A stretch of 64,000 bases of DNA from an uncultured Alphaproteobacteria bacterium (GCA_944393245.1 CALXZM010000005.1:1-64000), one strand, 5' to 3'; counted from the first letter of the stretch, positions 43,223 through 52,354 are shown. Numbers and translations are program-made. Notes: generated from the sequence alone by a model not told the origin.

Positions 43223-45712
43223 CTACCCCATGTATTTATTCAAAACAATGTTTTCTTTGATGTATTCCGGTAAATTTTCGCGGATGTCTTTACCCATCAA
43301 CTTTAAATCCGTCATACTGAATCCAGGAATTTCAGCGTTAAGTCGCGGATATTCCTGTTTTTCTATTATATCACGAAATGTGTTATCTGTAACATACAAT
43401 TTTATAAAATTTTTAATTGAGGGCACTATTTCAGGCGCAGGTTTAACGATGGATATGTATTTATCGCATTCATCTTCTAACATTTCATCACGTGTTTTAA
43501 AGCGCGGTAATAAGCCAAATATATGTTCCAAAATTTCACGCCATGATAAACGACGATCTAGTTTGGTCGCTTTCTTTATCTTTTCCAAATTTGGATACAA
43601 TTCTGGTTTGTTTTCATATTTTTCTTTAACCAAGGCCACCGCATAATCCCAATCGGAATTGTCGACCGCATTTTTTATGTCTGCATCGGCGCTAATTGTT
43701 TTTTGGAAATTGCCCCAGAATTCACGGTCAATACGCATGCCATTATCAGGTATAGCAAGTGTTTCCATTTGAACAAGCTTTGTAATTTCTTCTGATGTCA
43801 ATGTTGTAAAGGTACGTGCCTGTCCAGAAGTTCCGGCATTAACACCCTTGGATAATTGTGGTAGCTTTAACTGCTGACCATAATCAAATTTTTCTTCAAA
43901 ATATTCACAGTTTCCAAAAAAATCAAAAAGTTTAAAGTGTTCTTTTTCCTTTTTTATTTCGTTTTTATCAGCATCAATATACTTGAATGTATATTTTCTA
44001 GTTCCACGTCCTTTCATTTGTACAAAATCAGTTGGTGAAAATACCGGGCGCATAAATACTATATTTAATAAATCACTGCAGTCATAACCAGTTGTCATCA
44101 TTCCAACAGTTACACATACACGAGTTTTGGACGTATCATAGCCCTCTAAAAATGTAGATTTTCCACCCAGATTATTACTATCTGTCATAAACTGGTTCGT
44201 CATATCTTGGGCGTTTTGAACATTGCTGGTAACCTGAACCGCAAAATCACTGTTATATTTTCCAGGGAACGCCTGCATAGCAAACTCATTTAAAATTTGC
44301 GTTATCTTGGCAGCGTGCGATTGGCTAACACAAAATACTAATGTTTTTCCAATTTCACCACTAATTGGATCACGTTCTGCATTTTCTAAGAATGCTTTGC
44401 AAAATACAGCATTTATATTTTCATTAAAAAAGCGTTTTTCAAAATCCTTTACAACAACATCGGCTTCGGCATCTTCGCCATTTTCATCAACACCAATGGC
44501 ATGATAGCCCTTTTCAGATAACATTTGTGTGGTTATATCTGTACGCGCATCAATGGCCATAGGAGCAACCAAATAACCATTTTTTATACCGTCAACCATT
44601 GAATATTTATATGTTGGCGTTCCGCTTTTACAACCAAATGTTTCATATGTATCCAGTAACAATCTGCGCTCAAGAGCTTTTGGGTCATTGAGCTTTATTT
44701 TATCAACATCCACATTTTTAATGTAATCACGCGGCGTCGCAGTTAAGCCCAATTTATACCCAATAAAATATTCAAATACAGCACGACTATTGCCGCCAAT
44801 TGAACGATGTGCTTCGTCGGATATAATAAAATCAAAATCAGTTGGCGAAAACTTTTTATATTTATCGCTTGCCATCAATGTCTGAATAGTTGAAACAACA
44901 ATATCCGCCTTGTGCCATTCTTCAGACTTTTCTTTATAAATAACAGTTATAAAATCGCACAAATAATCATTAAAATTTTTCCACGCTTGCTGTTCCAATT
45001 CAATACGGTCAACAAGGAATAAAACCCTGTGCGCATGTCCGGTGCGTAATAACATTTGAATTATTGCACCAGCCGTCAATGTTTTTCCCAATCCAGTCGC
45101 CATTTCAATCAAAAATCTGTCTTTACCGTCTGCGATTGCTTGTTGCACTGCACGAATAGCACCAAGTTGATAATCACGCAATATACGCAAACCATTATTC
45201 CAACAATATGCACCACGAGTTTCTGAATTCTGATATTCTGGAATGTCCAACAAACGCGGATTCTTCTGTAATGCTACATATTCTGGAATTATATTTTCTT
45301 TCATTATATCTTTGGCGCTTGGATCAAAACCACTGCGCATTTCCAAAGATTCTTGTGTTGGTATCTGTGTTATAATTTGAGGATTCCCAGACTTAATATC
45401 CCACAAATAATAAATTTCACCATTTGATAAAATAACAAATCTTATAGTATGTTCAACCGCATAACGACGCGCCTGTTCTTTTGCGCTCAATGGATTTATG
45501 GACGGCTTTTTCGCCTCTATAATACACAAAGGGAAACCATTTGAATCCAACAGTTCGTAATCAGCAAATCCCACATCAACCTTTTGTTCAACGTTCACGT
45601 TGCGCTTATGATCTGGGGTATCTGTCAAAAACCAACCCGCATCATGCAATTTCTGATTTATCTTCAATCGTGCGTACGCTTCATTGTCATCACGCAGCTT
45701 ATCAAATGTCAT
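43223..45712 (-). CDS. hsdR: Type I restriction enzyme R subunit (HsdR)
   Basis: 829 residues from the ATG at 45712 (AAAAGG upstream; a GTG two codons earlier is also in frame). The N-terminal nuclease part has 'LCIIEAKKPSINP' with E-x-K. The translocase has 'MATGLGKTLTAG' (Walker A), 'FDFIISDEAHRSIGG' (DEAH box), and 'VCVTVGMMTTGYDCSDLLN' and 'QMKGRGTRKY' (motifs V and VI). It uses ATP to move DNA and cuts far from the site when target sites are not methylated. The hsdR-hsdMS order and 4-base gap make one operon. Confidence 0.95.
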   Translation of the reverse strand: MTFDKLRDDNEAYARLKINQKLHDAGWFLTDTPDHKRNVNVEQKVDVGFADYELLDSNGFPLCIIEAKKPSINPLSAKEQARRYAVEHTIRFVILSNGEIYYLWDIKSGNPQIITQIPTQESLEMRSGFDPSAKDIMKENIIPEYVALQKNPRLLDIPEYQNSETRGAYCWNNGLRILRDYQLGAIRAVQQAIADGKDRFLIEMATGLGKTLTAGAIIQMLLRTGHAHRVLFLVDRIELEQQAWKNFNDYLCDFITVIYKEKSEEWHKADIVVSTIQTLMASDKYKKFSPTDFDFIISDEAHRSIGGNSRAVFEYFIGYKLGLTATPRDYIKNVDVDKIKLNDPKALERRLLLDTYETFGCKSGTPTYKYSMVDGIKNGYLVAPMAIDARTDITTQMLSEKGYHAIGVDENGEDAEADVVVKDFEKRFFNENINAVFCKAFLENAERDPISGEIGKTLVFCVSQSHAAKITQILNEFAMQAFPGKYNSDFAVQVTSNVQNAQDMTNQFMTDSNNLGGKSTFLEGYDTSKTRVCVTVGMMTTGYDCSDLLNIVFMRPVFSPTDFVQMKGRGTRKYTFKYIDADKNEIKKEKEHFKLFDFFGNCEYFEEKFDYGQQLKLPQLSKGVNAGTSGQARTFTTLTSEEITKLVQMETLAIPDNGMRIDREFWGNFQKTISADADIKNAVDNSDWDYAVALVKEKYENKPELYPNLEKIKKATKLDRRLSWREILEHIFGLLPRFKTRDEMLEDECDKYISIVKPAPEIVPSIKNFIKLYVTDNTFRDIIEKQEYPRLNAEIPGFSMTDLKLMGKDIRENLPEYIKENIVLNKYMG

Positions 45713-45822
45713 TGTCACAGCCTTTTACTTTGATAGGAATAATTCTAACAGGCAACACCCTAAAAATCAAGACACCGCTAAAACACAATCCATTTTTTCA
45801 CGCCTTTTATTTTACTATAATC

Positions 45823-45851
45823 TTGACTTTCTTGGAAAGGTAAGCGTAAAT
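45823..45851 (+). promoter_or_regulatory. Element promoter A
   Basis: TTGACT, 17-base spacer ending AAGC, then GTAAAT. The surrounding bases match promoters B (48025) and C (49425). It precedes the gene at 45878. Confidence 0.6.
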
Positions 45852-45877
45852 GCGGCAACTGATTAAAGGGGCGTTGA

Positions 45878-46087
45878 ATGAAGTATAAATCTTACGAAGA
45901 TATCAAGCCAAACAAAATTTCTACCTGCAGTATGCTTTATTATTGTGCTTGTCGCATTTTAAATAAAATGGAGCATCGTATTAGGCGCCGTAATGGTGGC
46001 TACCTGCCCTGCCGCGACAGAATCCTGCTACGTCGTCTGCACCGCAAAATTACCCAACTGACCGCAGTATATAAAAATAAAACATAA
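45878..46087 (+). CDS. Small basic protein, unknown
   Basis: 69 residues, very rich in Arg/Lys, with a Cys-Tyr rich stretch (ISTCSMLYYCACRI) and a basic end (RRLHRKITQLTAVYKNKT). The start has AAGGGG 10 bases upstream and promoter A in front. It converges on the reverse transcriptase. No family recognised; a nucleic-acid-binding role is possible but unproven. Confidence 0.5.
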   Translation: MKYKSYEDIKPNKISTCSMLYYCACRILNKMEHRIRRRNGGYLPCRDRILLRRLHRKITQLTAVYKNKT

Positions 46088-46100
46088 TTAAAATAACGCA

Positions 46101-47642
46101 TTATTTATGACTAGCTTTTAGCTGTCTCATAAAGCCCTTAAACTTTACATCTTCTTTATCTATCAAATCCTTAACCCTATTAAAGTGGTTTCGTAATTGT
46201 TTTTTTAGAGGGGCACTTTCCATAGTCTTAAATGCCCGCCTAGTATACGCCCAAAAATTTCGGCTACCTAAGTGAGTATACGTCTTATATAAAGTCTTTC
46301 TATACAGCTTTTCAGGAAACAAATTTATATCATATCCAGATTCTAGCAGCTTTAAAATCTTTCTTTGTGTCGCAAGACGCATAGACTTTATTCCTCGCTT
46401 TGATTTCCTCAAATATCTAGCATAACTACTACCTCTAATCCTAACATTTTTTCCATCAAACGTAAAACCTAGATATTGTAAAGGATCTTTTAAAATCTGC
46501 TCAGATGTAAAATCATAGCACCTGCTTTTAGATTTTTCTCCTTCAATAATAGGATGTATATATAAATGCTTACCACGCTCGCTAATAGCTTCCATCACAA
46601 ATTTTGTAATTTGTTCCTTTTTATCTGCATCACATATTATCAAAATATCGTCAGAATAGCGTCGATACACAGCGCCATTTGATTTACAAAAATCATTCAT
46701 CTTTTTATCAAATGGAAGCATATAAATATTGGCCAACAAAGAAGATAAAGAAGATCCCTGAGGTATTCCAAAAGGATTCTCTTTATCCAAAAGCCCCGGA
46801 TTAATCTCAAAAGCATATTTGCTTAGACCGCATATAGCATCGTCTTTTCCTGCCCACACATTTTTATATTGTTTATACCATTTCTTAAACTTTCTAAAAT
46901 CTTCCTTATTTTTAAACAAGACTTTCGGAAGTAGTCGCCTATTCACAAACCTACAATCCACACATCCTTTTTCCACTGGATTAGCAGCCTCACACAATAT
47001 ATAAATGGCCAACAATCTAACGTCTACGAAACTATAATTCGTCAAAGATTTATATATATTAAAATGATCTTCCGGCAAAAAAGAGTCTTCAAATCCCAAC
47101 AAATTTGCCCATTCTTTTTTTAGATTTTTATGATCTATATTGTCATAAAAACTTTTTATATCAAAAGCCAACGCGACGCAATTACAATTACGATTTTTTA
47201 TTTCATTAAAAACCTCATAAGCCGACGATATGTTATCAGAACACCTTTGCATATAGCTAGATTTTCTGTAAGCTATAACCACATCTCCTATACCTAATTT
47301 CTTTACTTTGTCTTCATATTTTTCATACAAAATGGCAGCATAGTAAGAATATATTAAAGAATCCACATGCGAAGCATACCTTATGGGCCGTTTTTTTATT
47401 ATCGAAGATTGCTCTGCATACTTCTTAGTTTTATCAATTTTTGAAATACGTCGCTCCAAAATATCATATCCAATAAAAGGGAAAAAGGCATGTTTTGCTA
47501 TACGCTCTCTATCCTCCAAAAAAGAAATTAGCTTTTTTGCCTCAGGGAATAAACACTTTTTATCACATACATTCAAAGGATAATCAAAATGAGTATATTT
47601 TTTAGTATGCTTATTAAAAAAAGTGAGCCAGTCTATTGTCAT
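46101..47642 (-). CDS. Defence-type reverse transcriptase (DRT/unknown-group)
   Basis: 513 residues from the ATG at 47642; an extended frame upstream would cross the leader RNA. RT palm motifs are present: 'RPIRYASHVDSLIYSYYAAI' (RT1, about 85-104), 'VALAFDIKSFYDNIDH' (RT3, two Asp, 156-171), 'NPFGIPQGSSLSSLLANIY' (RT4, about 289-307) and RRYSDDILI with YSDD at 329-332 in place of the common YADD, then 'LQYLGFTFDG' (RT7). There is no maturase, HNH or retron VTG motif, and no intron. The YASHVDS...VIAYRK pattern is like DRT-class RTs that pair with an upstream RNA. A 147-nt structured leader lies directly before it. Confidence 0.8.
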   Translation of the reverse strand: MTIDWLTFFNKHTKKYTHFDYPLNVCDKKCLFPEAKKLISFLEDRERIAKHAFFPFIGYDILERRISKIDKTKKYAEQSSIIKKRPIRYASHVDSLIYSYYAAILYEKYEDKVKKLGIGDVVIAYRKSSYMQRCSDNISSAYEVFNEIKNRNCNCVALAFDIKSFYDNIDHKNLKKEWANLLGFEDSFLPEDHFNIYKSLTNYSFVDVRLLAIYILCEAANPVEKGCVDCRFVNRRLLPKVLFKNKEDFRKFKKWYKQYKNVWAGKDDAICGLSKYAFEINPGLLDKENPFGIPQGSSLSSLLANIYMLPFDKKMNDFCKSNGAVYRRYSDDILIICDADKKEQITKFVMEAISERGKHLYIHPIIEGEKSKSRCYDFTSEQILKDPLQYLGFTFDGKNVRIRGSSYARYLRKSKRGIKSMRLATQRKILKLLESGYDINLFPEKLYRKTLYKTYTHLGSRNFWAYTRRAFKTMESAPLKKQLRNHFNRVKDLIDKEDVKFKGFMRQLKASHK

Positions 47643-47790
47643 TATCTTTTCTAAAACCAAACACCCGAAGGATGCCAAAGTCTGTGCAAACTATAACGAC
47701 ATCCTTCGTAAGTCATTCATCAATCCAGATATATAGGATCCGCTTGTCCATCGGTTCCACAACACCACGGAAGGCACTTTTAATGTATTG
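47643..47790 (-). ncRNA. Candidate RNA upstream of the reverse transcriptase
   Basis: A 147-nt region transcribed toward the RT without coding potential. It holds a perfect 9-bp stem (CGAAGGATG with CATCCTTCG, 47666-47674 with 47700-47708, loop of 25), and a weaker hairpin near 47725-47743. An extended -10 (TGGTATAAT, 47798-47806) places the 5' end near 47790. RT systems such as DRT2 and DRT9 use a structured RNA at this place as template or partner. Confidence 0.55.
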
Positions 47791-47797
47791 CTATATA

Positions 47798-47806
47798 ATT
47801 ATACCA
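47798..47806 (-). promoter_or_regulatory. Extended -10 promoter of the RT/leader RNA
   Basis: On the minus strand TGGTATAAT; no good -35 is present, as is usual for extended -10 promoters. The next gene, on the plus strand, starts 40 bases away. Confidence 0.55.
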
Positions 47807-47838
47807 GATTAAATCTGCTCAACTATATGGAGGCTATC

Positions 47839-48066
47839 ATGTTTACTTCCCAAATTCTTGGACTTGACATGCTAACATCAACACTTGTCGTGCTTGTCAT
47901 AACATTTGTCTTACGACCAATGCTTGACTTTCTTAATCAAGTTCCCCTATTACTAATAATAGGGCTATATGTATATAAGAACAGCACCACAGTATTTCAA
48001 GCCCCGAAAACAAATTTATTTAACTTGACTTCCCGTGCTTTCCAAGCAGTAATTGGACAAACTTAA
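47839..48066 (+). CDS. Small membrane protein, unknown
   Basis: 75 residues from the ATG at 47839 preceded by GGAGG at 47829-47833. Two hydrophobic segments ('STLVVLVITFVL' and 'PLLLIIGLYVY') suggest a small inner-membrane protein. Its last 14 codons coincide with promoter B of the next gene, so the C terminus may be a product of a junction. Divergent from the reverse transcriptase; it may be part of that system, as small membrane effectors are found in some defence systems, but this is inference. Confidence 0.55.
   Translation: MFTSQILGLDMLTSTLVVLVITFVLRPMLDFLNQVPLLLIIGLYVYKNSTTVFQAPKTNLFNLTSRAFQAVIGQT
48025..48053 (+). promoter_or_regulatory. Element promoter B
   Basis: TTGACT, 17-base spacer ending AAGC, then AGTAAT. 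It lies in the 3' end of the small membrane protein gene and 42 bases before the gene at 48095. Confidence 0.6.
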
Positions 48067-48094
48067 AAACACAGTAAAAACAAAGGAGTCCAAT

Positions 48095-48289
48095 ATGCCT
48101 AAATATCCTGATATAAAGGTTTATTTAACCAATCGTGATGGTAATGCTTTCGCTATACTTTCGCGGTGTAAAAATGCTCTGGTCTTGGCTGGGAAAGAAG
48201 ATAAATGGTCAGAATTCTTGACCGAAGCCACCAGTGCCGATTATCAACACCTGCTTGTCACCGTTATGAAATGGTTTGAGGTTGAATAA
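48095..48289 (+). CDS. Small protein of the recombinase cassette
   Basis: 64 residues, start at 48095 with GGAG upstream. It has a mixed alpha/beta pattern ('DIKVYLTNRDGNAFAILSRC' and 'EFLTEATSADYQHLLVTVMK'). The pattern resembles small phage-type proteins found near DUF2924 genes. No function known. Its stop codon overlaps the start of the next gene (TAATG), so translation is coupled. Confidence 0.7.
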   Translation: MPKYPDIKVYLTNRDGNAFAILSRCKNALVLAGKEDKWSEFLTEATSADYQHLLVTVMKWFEVE

Positions 48290-48474
48290 TGTCATATAAA
48301 AATCCACCTAAATCAACCAGATTTCATATTGGTACATCTGGCAATCCGTTCGGGCGTATGCCCGTAATTACCAATAAAGACCTGTATCACAACTTGCGTA
48401 TTCTACGGGCATTGATTGATATTGCTATGCAACAGCTACGACAAAAGGGAACCAGTAATGCAACGGAAAGTTAA
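48289..48474 (+). CDS. Small DUF5681-like protein
   Basis: 61 residues. The N terminus 'PPKSTRFHIGTSGNPFGR' matches the start pattern of DUF5681 proteins ('TRF..G.SGNP.GR'), common in phages and mobile elements. It is coupled to the previous gene and overlaps the DUF2924 gene by 17 bases. Confidence 0.65.
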   Translation: MSYKNPPKSTRFHIGTSGNPFGRMPVITNKDLYHNLRILRALIDIAMQQLRQKGTSNATES

Positions 48475-48904
48475 AGACATTTTACCAAAAACATTTGAAG
48501 AGTTGAAAGCGTTATCACAAGATGAGCGAGCACGTTTATGGACACGGTATTCGCCCCACCCTTTTAAGCGACAAATGCGATCGCTTTGGTACTATATTCA
48601 ATGCGAACGCTTAAACCTGTGTATTGAGCCAAAGTTCATCAAGAAAATCAAAAAGTATAAAGATAACCCTGCCGAGTATGTAAATCGTGTATTAAAGCAT
48701 AGGTATAACATTGCGCCCGGCACAACTATCATCAGGCACTTTCGAAATATAGAACACAAGGTCCTGGTCAATTATGACAATACGTTTTTATATAACGGGA
48801 AACAGTATCGTTCCCTATCCGCAATTGCGTCTGACATTTGTGGTGCGAAGACATCAGGACCACACTTTTTTGAACTGGATAAAAAGTTCTCTAACTTATT
48901 ATAG
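48458..48904 (+). CDS. DUF2924 protein
   Basis: 148 residues from the ATG at 48458. The C-terminal signature 'IRHFRNIEHKVLVNYDNTFL' followed by 'GKQYRSLSAIASDICGAKTS' and GPHFFEL is the DUF2924 pattern. This family sits next to large serine recombinases in alphaproteobacterial elements and is thought to be an accessory factor. Here it is 570 bases upstream of such a recombinase with a lipoprotein gene inserted on the other strand. Confidence 0.88.
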   Translation: MQRKVKDILPKTFEELKALSQDERARLWTRYSPHPFKRQMRSLWYYIQCERLNLCIEPKFIKKIKKYKDNPAEYVNRVLKHRYNIAPGTTIIRHFRNIEHKVLVNYDNTFLYNGKQYRSLSAIASDICGAKTSGPHFFELDKKFSNLL

Positions 48905-48906
48905 AC

Positions 48907-49365
48907 TTATTTACATTCAAATATGTTATATCTATAAATAGTGCTAGTGTGTGCACCCCAACCAGTCCAACTTGTTAGCTGATCTATACCTGCTCCCATA
49001 CCTACTTGCAAAATTCCCCCCTCTTCAAATTGCGTTGGGAAAGATACATCTGAACGACTCAAAACATTTCCGCCTAGCTCAAATGCAATTTTTTCAATAT
49101 CTTGATGTGTTGAACCTGATATATGTCCGAGTAAGGAACAAGTTTTCCCCTGGGGTAATCCAGAAGAATAAATATCAATTATATCATATTTATATTCCGG
49201 TTTCTTTTCAAAAACAGAAAATGACAATGATTCAGAAGACACATAACCATCTAAAAAGCCCCCTTCGCTTTTTATTGTTTTTGTACCGTCATAAGGATAA
49301 AATTTTGGTGGTACAGAGCATGCCGCAACTAACAAAACAAATAACAGACTACAAACATTTCTCAT
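48907..49365 (-). CDS. Small lipoprotein, unknown
   Basis: 152 residues with a lipobox (LLVAAC, Cys at about 16) after a hydrophobic leader. The mature part has conserved-looking Cys (KTCSLLGHISGS) and ends with IFECK. No family recognised. It is the only minus-strand gene inside the cassette and separates DUF2924 from the recombinase, so it may be cargo. Confidence 0.65.
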   Translation of the reverse strand: MRNVCSLLFVLLVAACSVPPKFYPYDGTKTIKSEGGFLDGYVSSESLSFSVFEKKPEYKYDIIDIYSSGLPQGKTCSLLGHISGSTHQDIEKIAFELGGNVLSRSDVSFPTQFEEGGILQVGMGAGIDQLTSWTGWGAHTSTIYRYNIFECK

Positions 49366-49424
49366 ATCAAAACCTCTTCATACGGATTATAAACCTATCA
49401 ATTAAATAAAACAAGTTTTATAAC

Positions 49425-49453
49425 TTGACTTTCTGTGGTTTGTAAGCAGTAAT
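49425..49453 (+). promoter_or_regulatory. Element promoter C
   Basis: TTGACT, 17-base spacer (TTCTGTGGTTTGTAAGC), then AGTAAT, 24 bases before the recombinase start at 49478. Confidence 0.65.
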
Positions 49454-49477
49454 TGCAACAACAAAAAGGTGTAAAAA

Positions 49478-51061
49478 ATGTCGGTGATTAAATGTGCTGT
49501 TTATGTCCGTAAGTCAACTGAACATGGGTTGGAACAAGAGTTTAATTCCCTGTTAAATCAGGAAGAATCTTGTAAAGCATACATTGCCTCCCAGGCATTT
49601 AATAACTGGGAATATGTTAGTACTTATACCGATGCGGCGATTTCTGGCGGAACCATGGAACGTCCCGCATTAAAGCAAATGTTGGACGATATTTCCAAAG
49701 GGTTAATAAACACCGTTGTTGTGTACAAGGTTGACCGATTGTCTCGCTCTATCTTGGATTTTCACAATATGATGAAGTACTTTAATAAATACAGTTGCAA
49801 CTTTGTATCCACTACGCAGGCATTTGATACCAGTACTTCTATGGGTAAGTTAACGTTGAATATGTTATTATCATTTGCACAATTTGAGCGGGAAGTTGCC
49901 AGCGAACGTGTGCGTGATAAAATACGCGCCAGTAAAGCCAAGGGCTTATGGATGGGTGGTAATCCGCCATTAGGATACGATATAAAAGACAAAAAGTTGG
50001 TTATAAACGAAGCAGAAGCCCAGCAAGTAAAACAACTGTTTGAAAAGTATTTGGAGTTGCAGTCATTTGTTGATACGGCGACTTATGCCAGACGAATTGG
50101 CATAACAACAAAACACTGGCATACAACAAAAAATAAACCTATGGGCGGACGACCGTTAAAACCGCATAATTTGCACTTAATTCTAACCAACAAAATCTAT
50201 ATCGGACTAATTACGCATAAGAAACTGGGTACCGCTGTTCGTGGTGAACATAGTCCGATTATATCAGAAGAGTTGTTTAACCAAGTCCAAGAAATCATAA
50301 AATCCAGAAAAAACACCCGTGAAAAGACAAGTCCATCACCAAACATATTTTCAAGCAAGGTGTTTTCGGCATCTGGCGAAAGATTTTACAATCAAAGAAG
50401 CAATCAAAACCTGTTCTATTACGCAATTAAGGGATTCTATTTACCAGCAGTAAAACTGGACAAGATTGGCATTGATACTATATGCAACTTTTTGAACAGC
50501 GATATGAAAAATCTGCCGACACAAAATGTCAATGCTTTGAAATCCATAAATTTCTGTGATATGGACTACACGCACAAAAAAGAATTTATCGGCGCATTTG
50601 TAACCAGAATCATTTACACTAAAAATCAACTTACGTTTTATTTGAACACTAATCCCGATGACTTGGCCGGTTTTATGTCTGGTGAATATATAAACCAAAA
50701 CACGCCAAAGACTGTTGATTACATAGTTTCCGGGAATCAGGTAATTATTACAGTTCCGGTTATATTACGCCCATTTGCAAACACCAGGTTTAACAAAGGT
50801 AACGATACGATTTTAACTGTATCAGAAAACAACAACCTTATTGTCAAGGCGTTTGCAACTGCGTGGCGATATCGTGAAATGTACGAAAAATGTGGCGATT
50901 CCGATAAAATCATTGCTACAGAACACACATCACCGCGCCAGTTTTACAGATACATTGACCTGGCATATATGAACCCAGAAACCGTCAACCGCATCTTATC
51001 TGGTCAGCAAAAAGTCAACGTGAATGAGTTATTTCAGATTGCAAAATATAATCATGTATAA
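49478..51061 (+). CDS. Large serine recombinase
   Basis: 527 residues. The resolvase domain starts 'CAVYVRKSTEHG' with nucleophile Ser13; 'YKVDRLSRSILDFHNMM' (about 87-103) and 'LLSFAQFEREVASERVRDK' are its arginine and E-helix parts. Recombinase domain follows ('LGYDIKDKKLVINEAEAQQV', 'KPHNLHLILTNKIYIG'), then a C-terminal part without the usual zinc ribbon Cys. It is shorter than phage integrases of this class but similar to those in DUF2924 cassettes. It probably moves this cassette. The 24-base distance to promoter C fixes the start. Confidence 0.93.
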   Translation: MSVIKCAVYVRKSTEHGLEQEFNSLLNQEESCKAYIASQAFNNWEYVSTYTDAAISGGTMERPALKQMLDDISKGLINTVVVYKVDRLSRSILDFHNMMKYFNKYSCNFVSTTQAFDTSTSMGKLTLNMLLSFAQFEREVASERVRDKIRASKAKGLWMGGNPPLGYDIKDKKLVINEAEAQQVKQLFEKYLELQSFVDTATYARRIGITTKHWHTTKNKPMGGRPLKPHNLHLILTNKIYIGLITHKKLGTAVRGEHSPIISEELFNQVQEIIKSRKNTREKTSPSPNIFSSKVFSASGERFYNQRSNQNLFYYAIKGFYLPAVKLDKIGIDTICNFLNSDMKNLPTQNVNALKSINFCDMDYTHKKEFIGAFVTRIIYTKNQLTFYLNTNPDDLAGFMSGEYINQNTPKTVDYIVSGNQVIITVPVILRPFANTRFNKGNDTILTVSENNNLIVKAFATAWRYREMYEKCGDSDKIIATEHTSPRQFYRYIDLAYMNPETVNRILSGQQKVNVNELFQIAKYNHV

Positions 51062-52126
51062 TTATTTTATGTTATTTTCCTGTTCTATTCTAGCTCCACC
51101 CACAGGAGTACTAACTCCATATGCTTTACGTTTATTTAAGAAAACCTCTCTTAACACCTGATTTTCGCGTTTTATTGCATTATCTGAATCAACAGAATCT
51201 TCTGGAACTTTAGAAAAATATTCTGACAATATTTGCCATTTCAAATCGGCTTTAGCATTTTCTATATCTTCTTTATTTTTGAAATCAATTTCACGCCCCA
51301 GAATAATAGCAACACTTTGTTCGTTCATATGTGTGATTAAGGCCTCTATCGCTGATATTTTTCGTTTGTCCATATTAATTTTTTCATATACATTGAAAAG
51401 TGCGTTAAATATTTTATACAAAACAAACAATATTCCTACAAAAAGCAACGCATTTGGAATTTTTACAACAACAATCGAAAGTGCTGCATACAACCAATTC
51501 CAACCATTTTGCATGAGACTTGCATTGATAAGATTCAACTGCTCTGAAAAAAGACCTAAAGCTTCAGAGATGTTGCAAAGAGAAAAAATACCGAGAATTA
51601 ATGCCAAAAGACTCGCAAAAAACATACTCCATCCATAGAACCTCATATTCTTAACGGACTCTTCTTTAAAATCTTTAACACTATTTATAATTTTTATATT
51701 TTTCTCTATTTTTGCTTTGTGCTTTTGATATTCTTCATCCAATTGCTGTGTTTTTTGGGCTATTTCTTCTTCTCGCTTTTGTCCAGTTTCTTCCAATTTA
51801 GCAATACTATTTTCTAATTCTATCTTCTTATAAGATAGCGAACCAACTGGATAGTTTCCCGTATCGTCTTGGAGTCCAATGTTTGTTTTCAACTGTTCCT
51901 GCACGCCTTTCAATTGATTAATGTCATTACTTATCGCGTTCTCTTCCGATTTATACCTGGTCAAATTCTGTGTGGTTACAGAAATATCTGACTGTAAGGA
52001 AGCTAATGTGTCTTGCGCTTGCGATATTTCATTTTGCAACGTCTGTTTTTCTGTCATCAATTGTTGATTTTCATCAATAAGTTGTTGCCGATTTAATGCC
52101 AATACAGAATTTGGAACAGGGGCCAT
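51062..52126 (-). CDS. Coiled-coil membrane protein
   Basis: 354 residues. Residues 8-150 are a long coiled coil (Gln/Glu/Lys heptads, 'LNRQQLIDENQQLMTEKQTL'). Two transmembrane segments follow ('MFFASLLALILGIFSL' and 'VKIPNALLFVGILFVLYKIF'), then a soluble C-terminal part with a second charged helix. No family recognised. It converges tail-to-tail with the recombinase and is the last island gene before the tRNA. Resembles anchoring or scaffold proteins; function unknown. Confidence 0.75.
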   Translation of the reverse strand: MAPVPNSVLALNRQQLIDENQQLMTEKQTLQNEISQAQDTLASLQSDISVTTQNLTRYKSEENAISNDINQLKGVQEQLKTNIGLQDDTGNYPVGSLSYKKIELENSIAKLEETGQKREEEIAQKTQQLDEEYQKHKAKIEKNIKIINSVKDFKEESVKNMRFYGWSMFFASLLALILGIFSLCNISEALGLFSEQLNLINASLMQNGWNWLYAALSIVVVKIPNALLFVGILFVLYKIFNALFNVYEKINMDKRKISAIEALITHMNEQSVAIILGREIDFKNKEDIENAKADLKWQILSEYFSKVPEDSVDSDNAIKRENQVLREVFLNKRKAYGVSTPVGGARIEQENNIK

Positions 52127-52304
52127 TATTAATCCTTTTTTTTCATCTCATCCTATATAGGATTTTTTTGCCGTTTTTCAAGGAGTAACGCTCCAAAACT
52201 GGCATCTGGAATTTGGGCAAGGTATGTTCAGAGGTGATTTTTGGCGTGATTGGTACAATGGTGAGTATACACTGGTACCGTTGTGCATAAAAAAATCCCA
52301 GTTT

Positions 52305-52354
52305 CTGGGGCAAAAATAAACCCCACAAGAAATTAGTGGGAACTTATTTATTCC
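52305..52354 (-). terminator. Terminator downstream of tRNA-Ser
   Basis: Minus strand: CCCAC-TAATTTCTT-GTGGG hairpin followed by TTTATTTTTG, directly after the tRNA 3' end and GGAATAAATAA. It is closely related to the flank at 28.53-28.59 kb. The rest of 52127-52354 holds no gene. Confidence 0.75.

Noticed and set aside
46101..47790. Retron or group II intron
   Set aside because: There is no maturase or HNH domain, no intron structure, and no retron msr/msd inverted pair at the ends of the upstream RNA.
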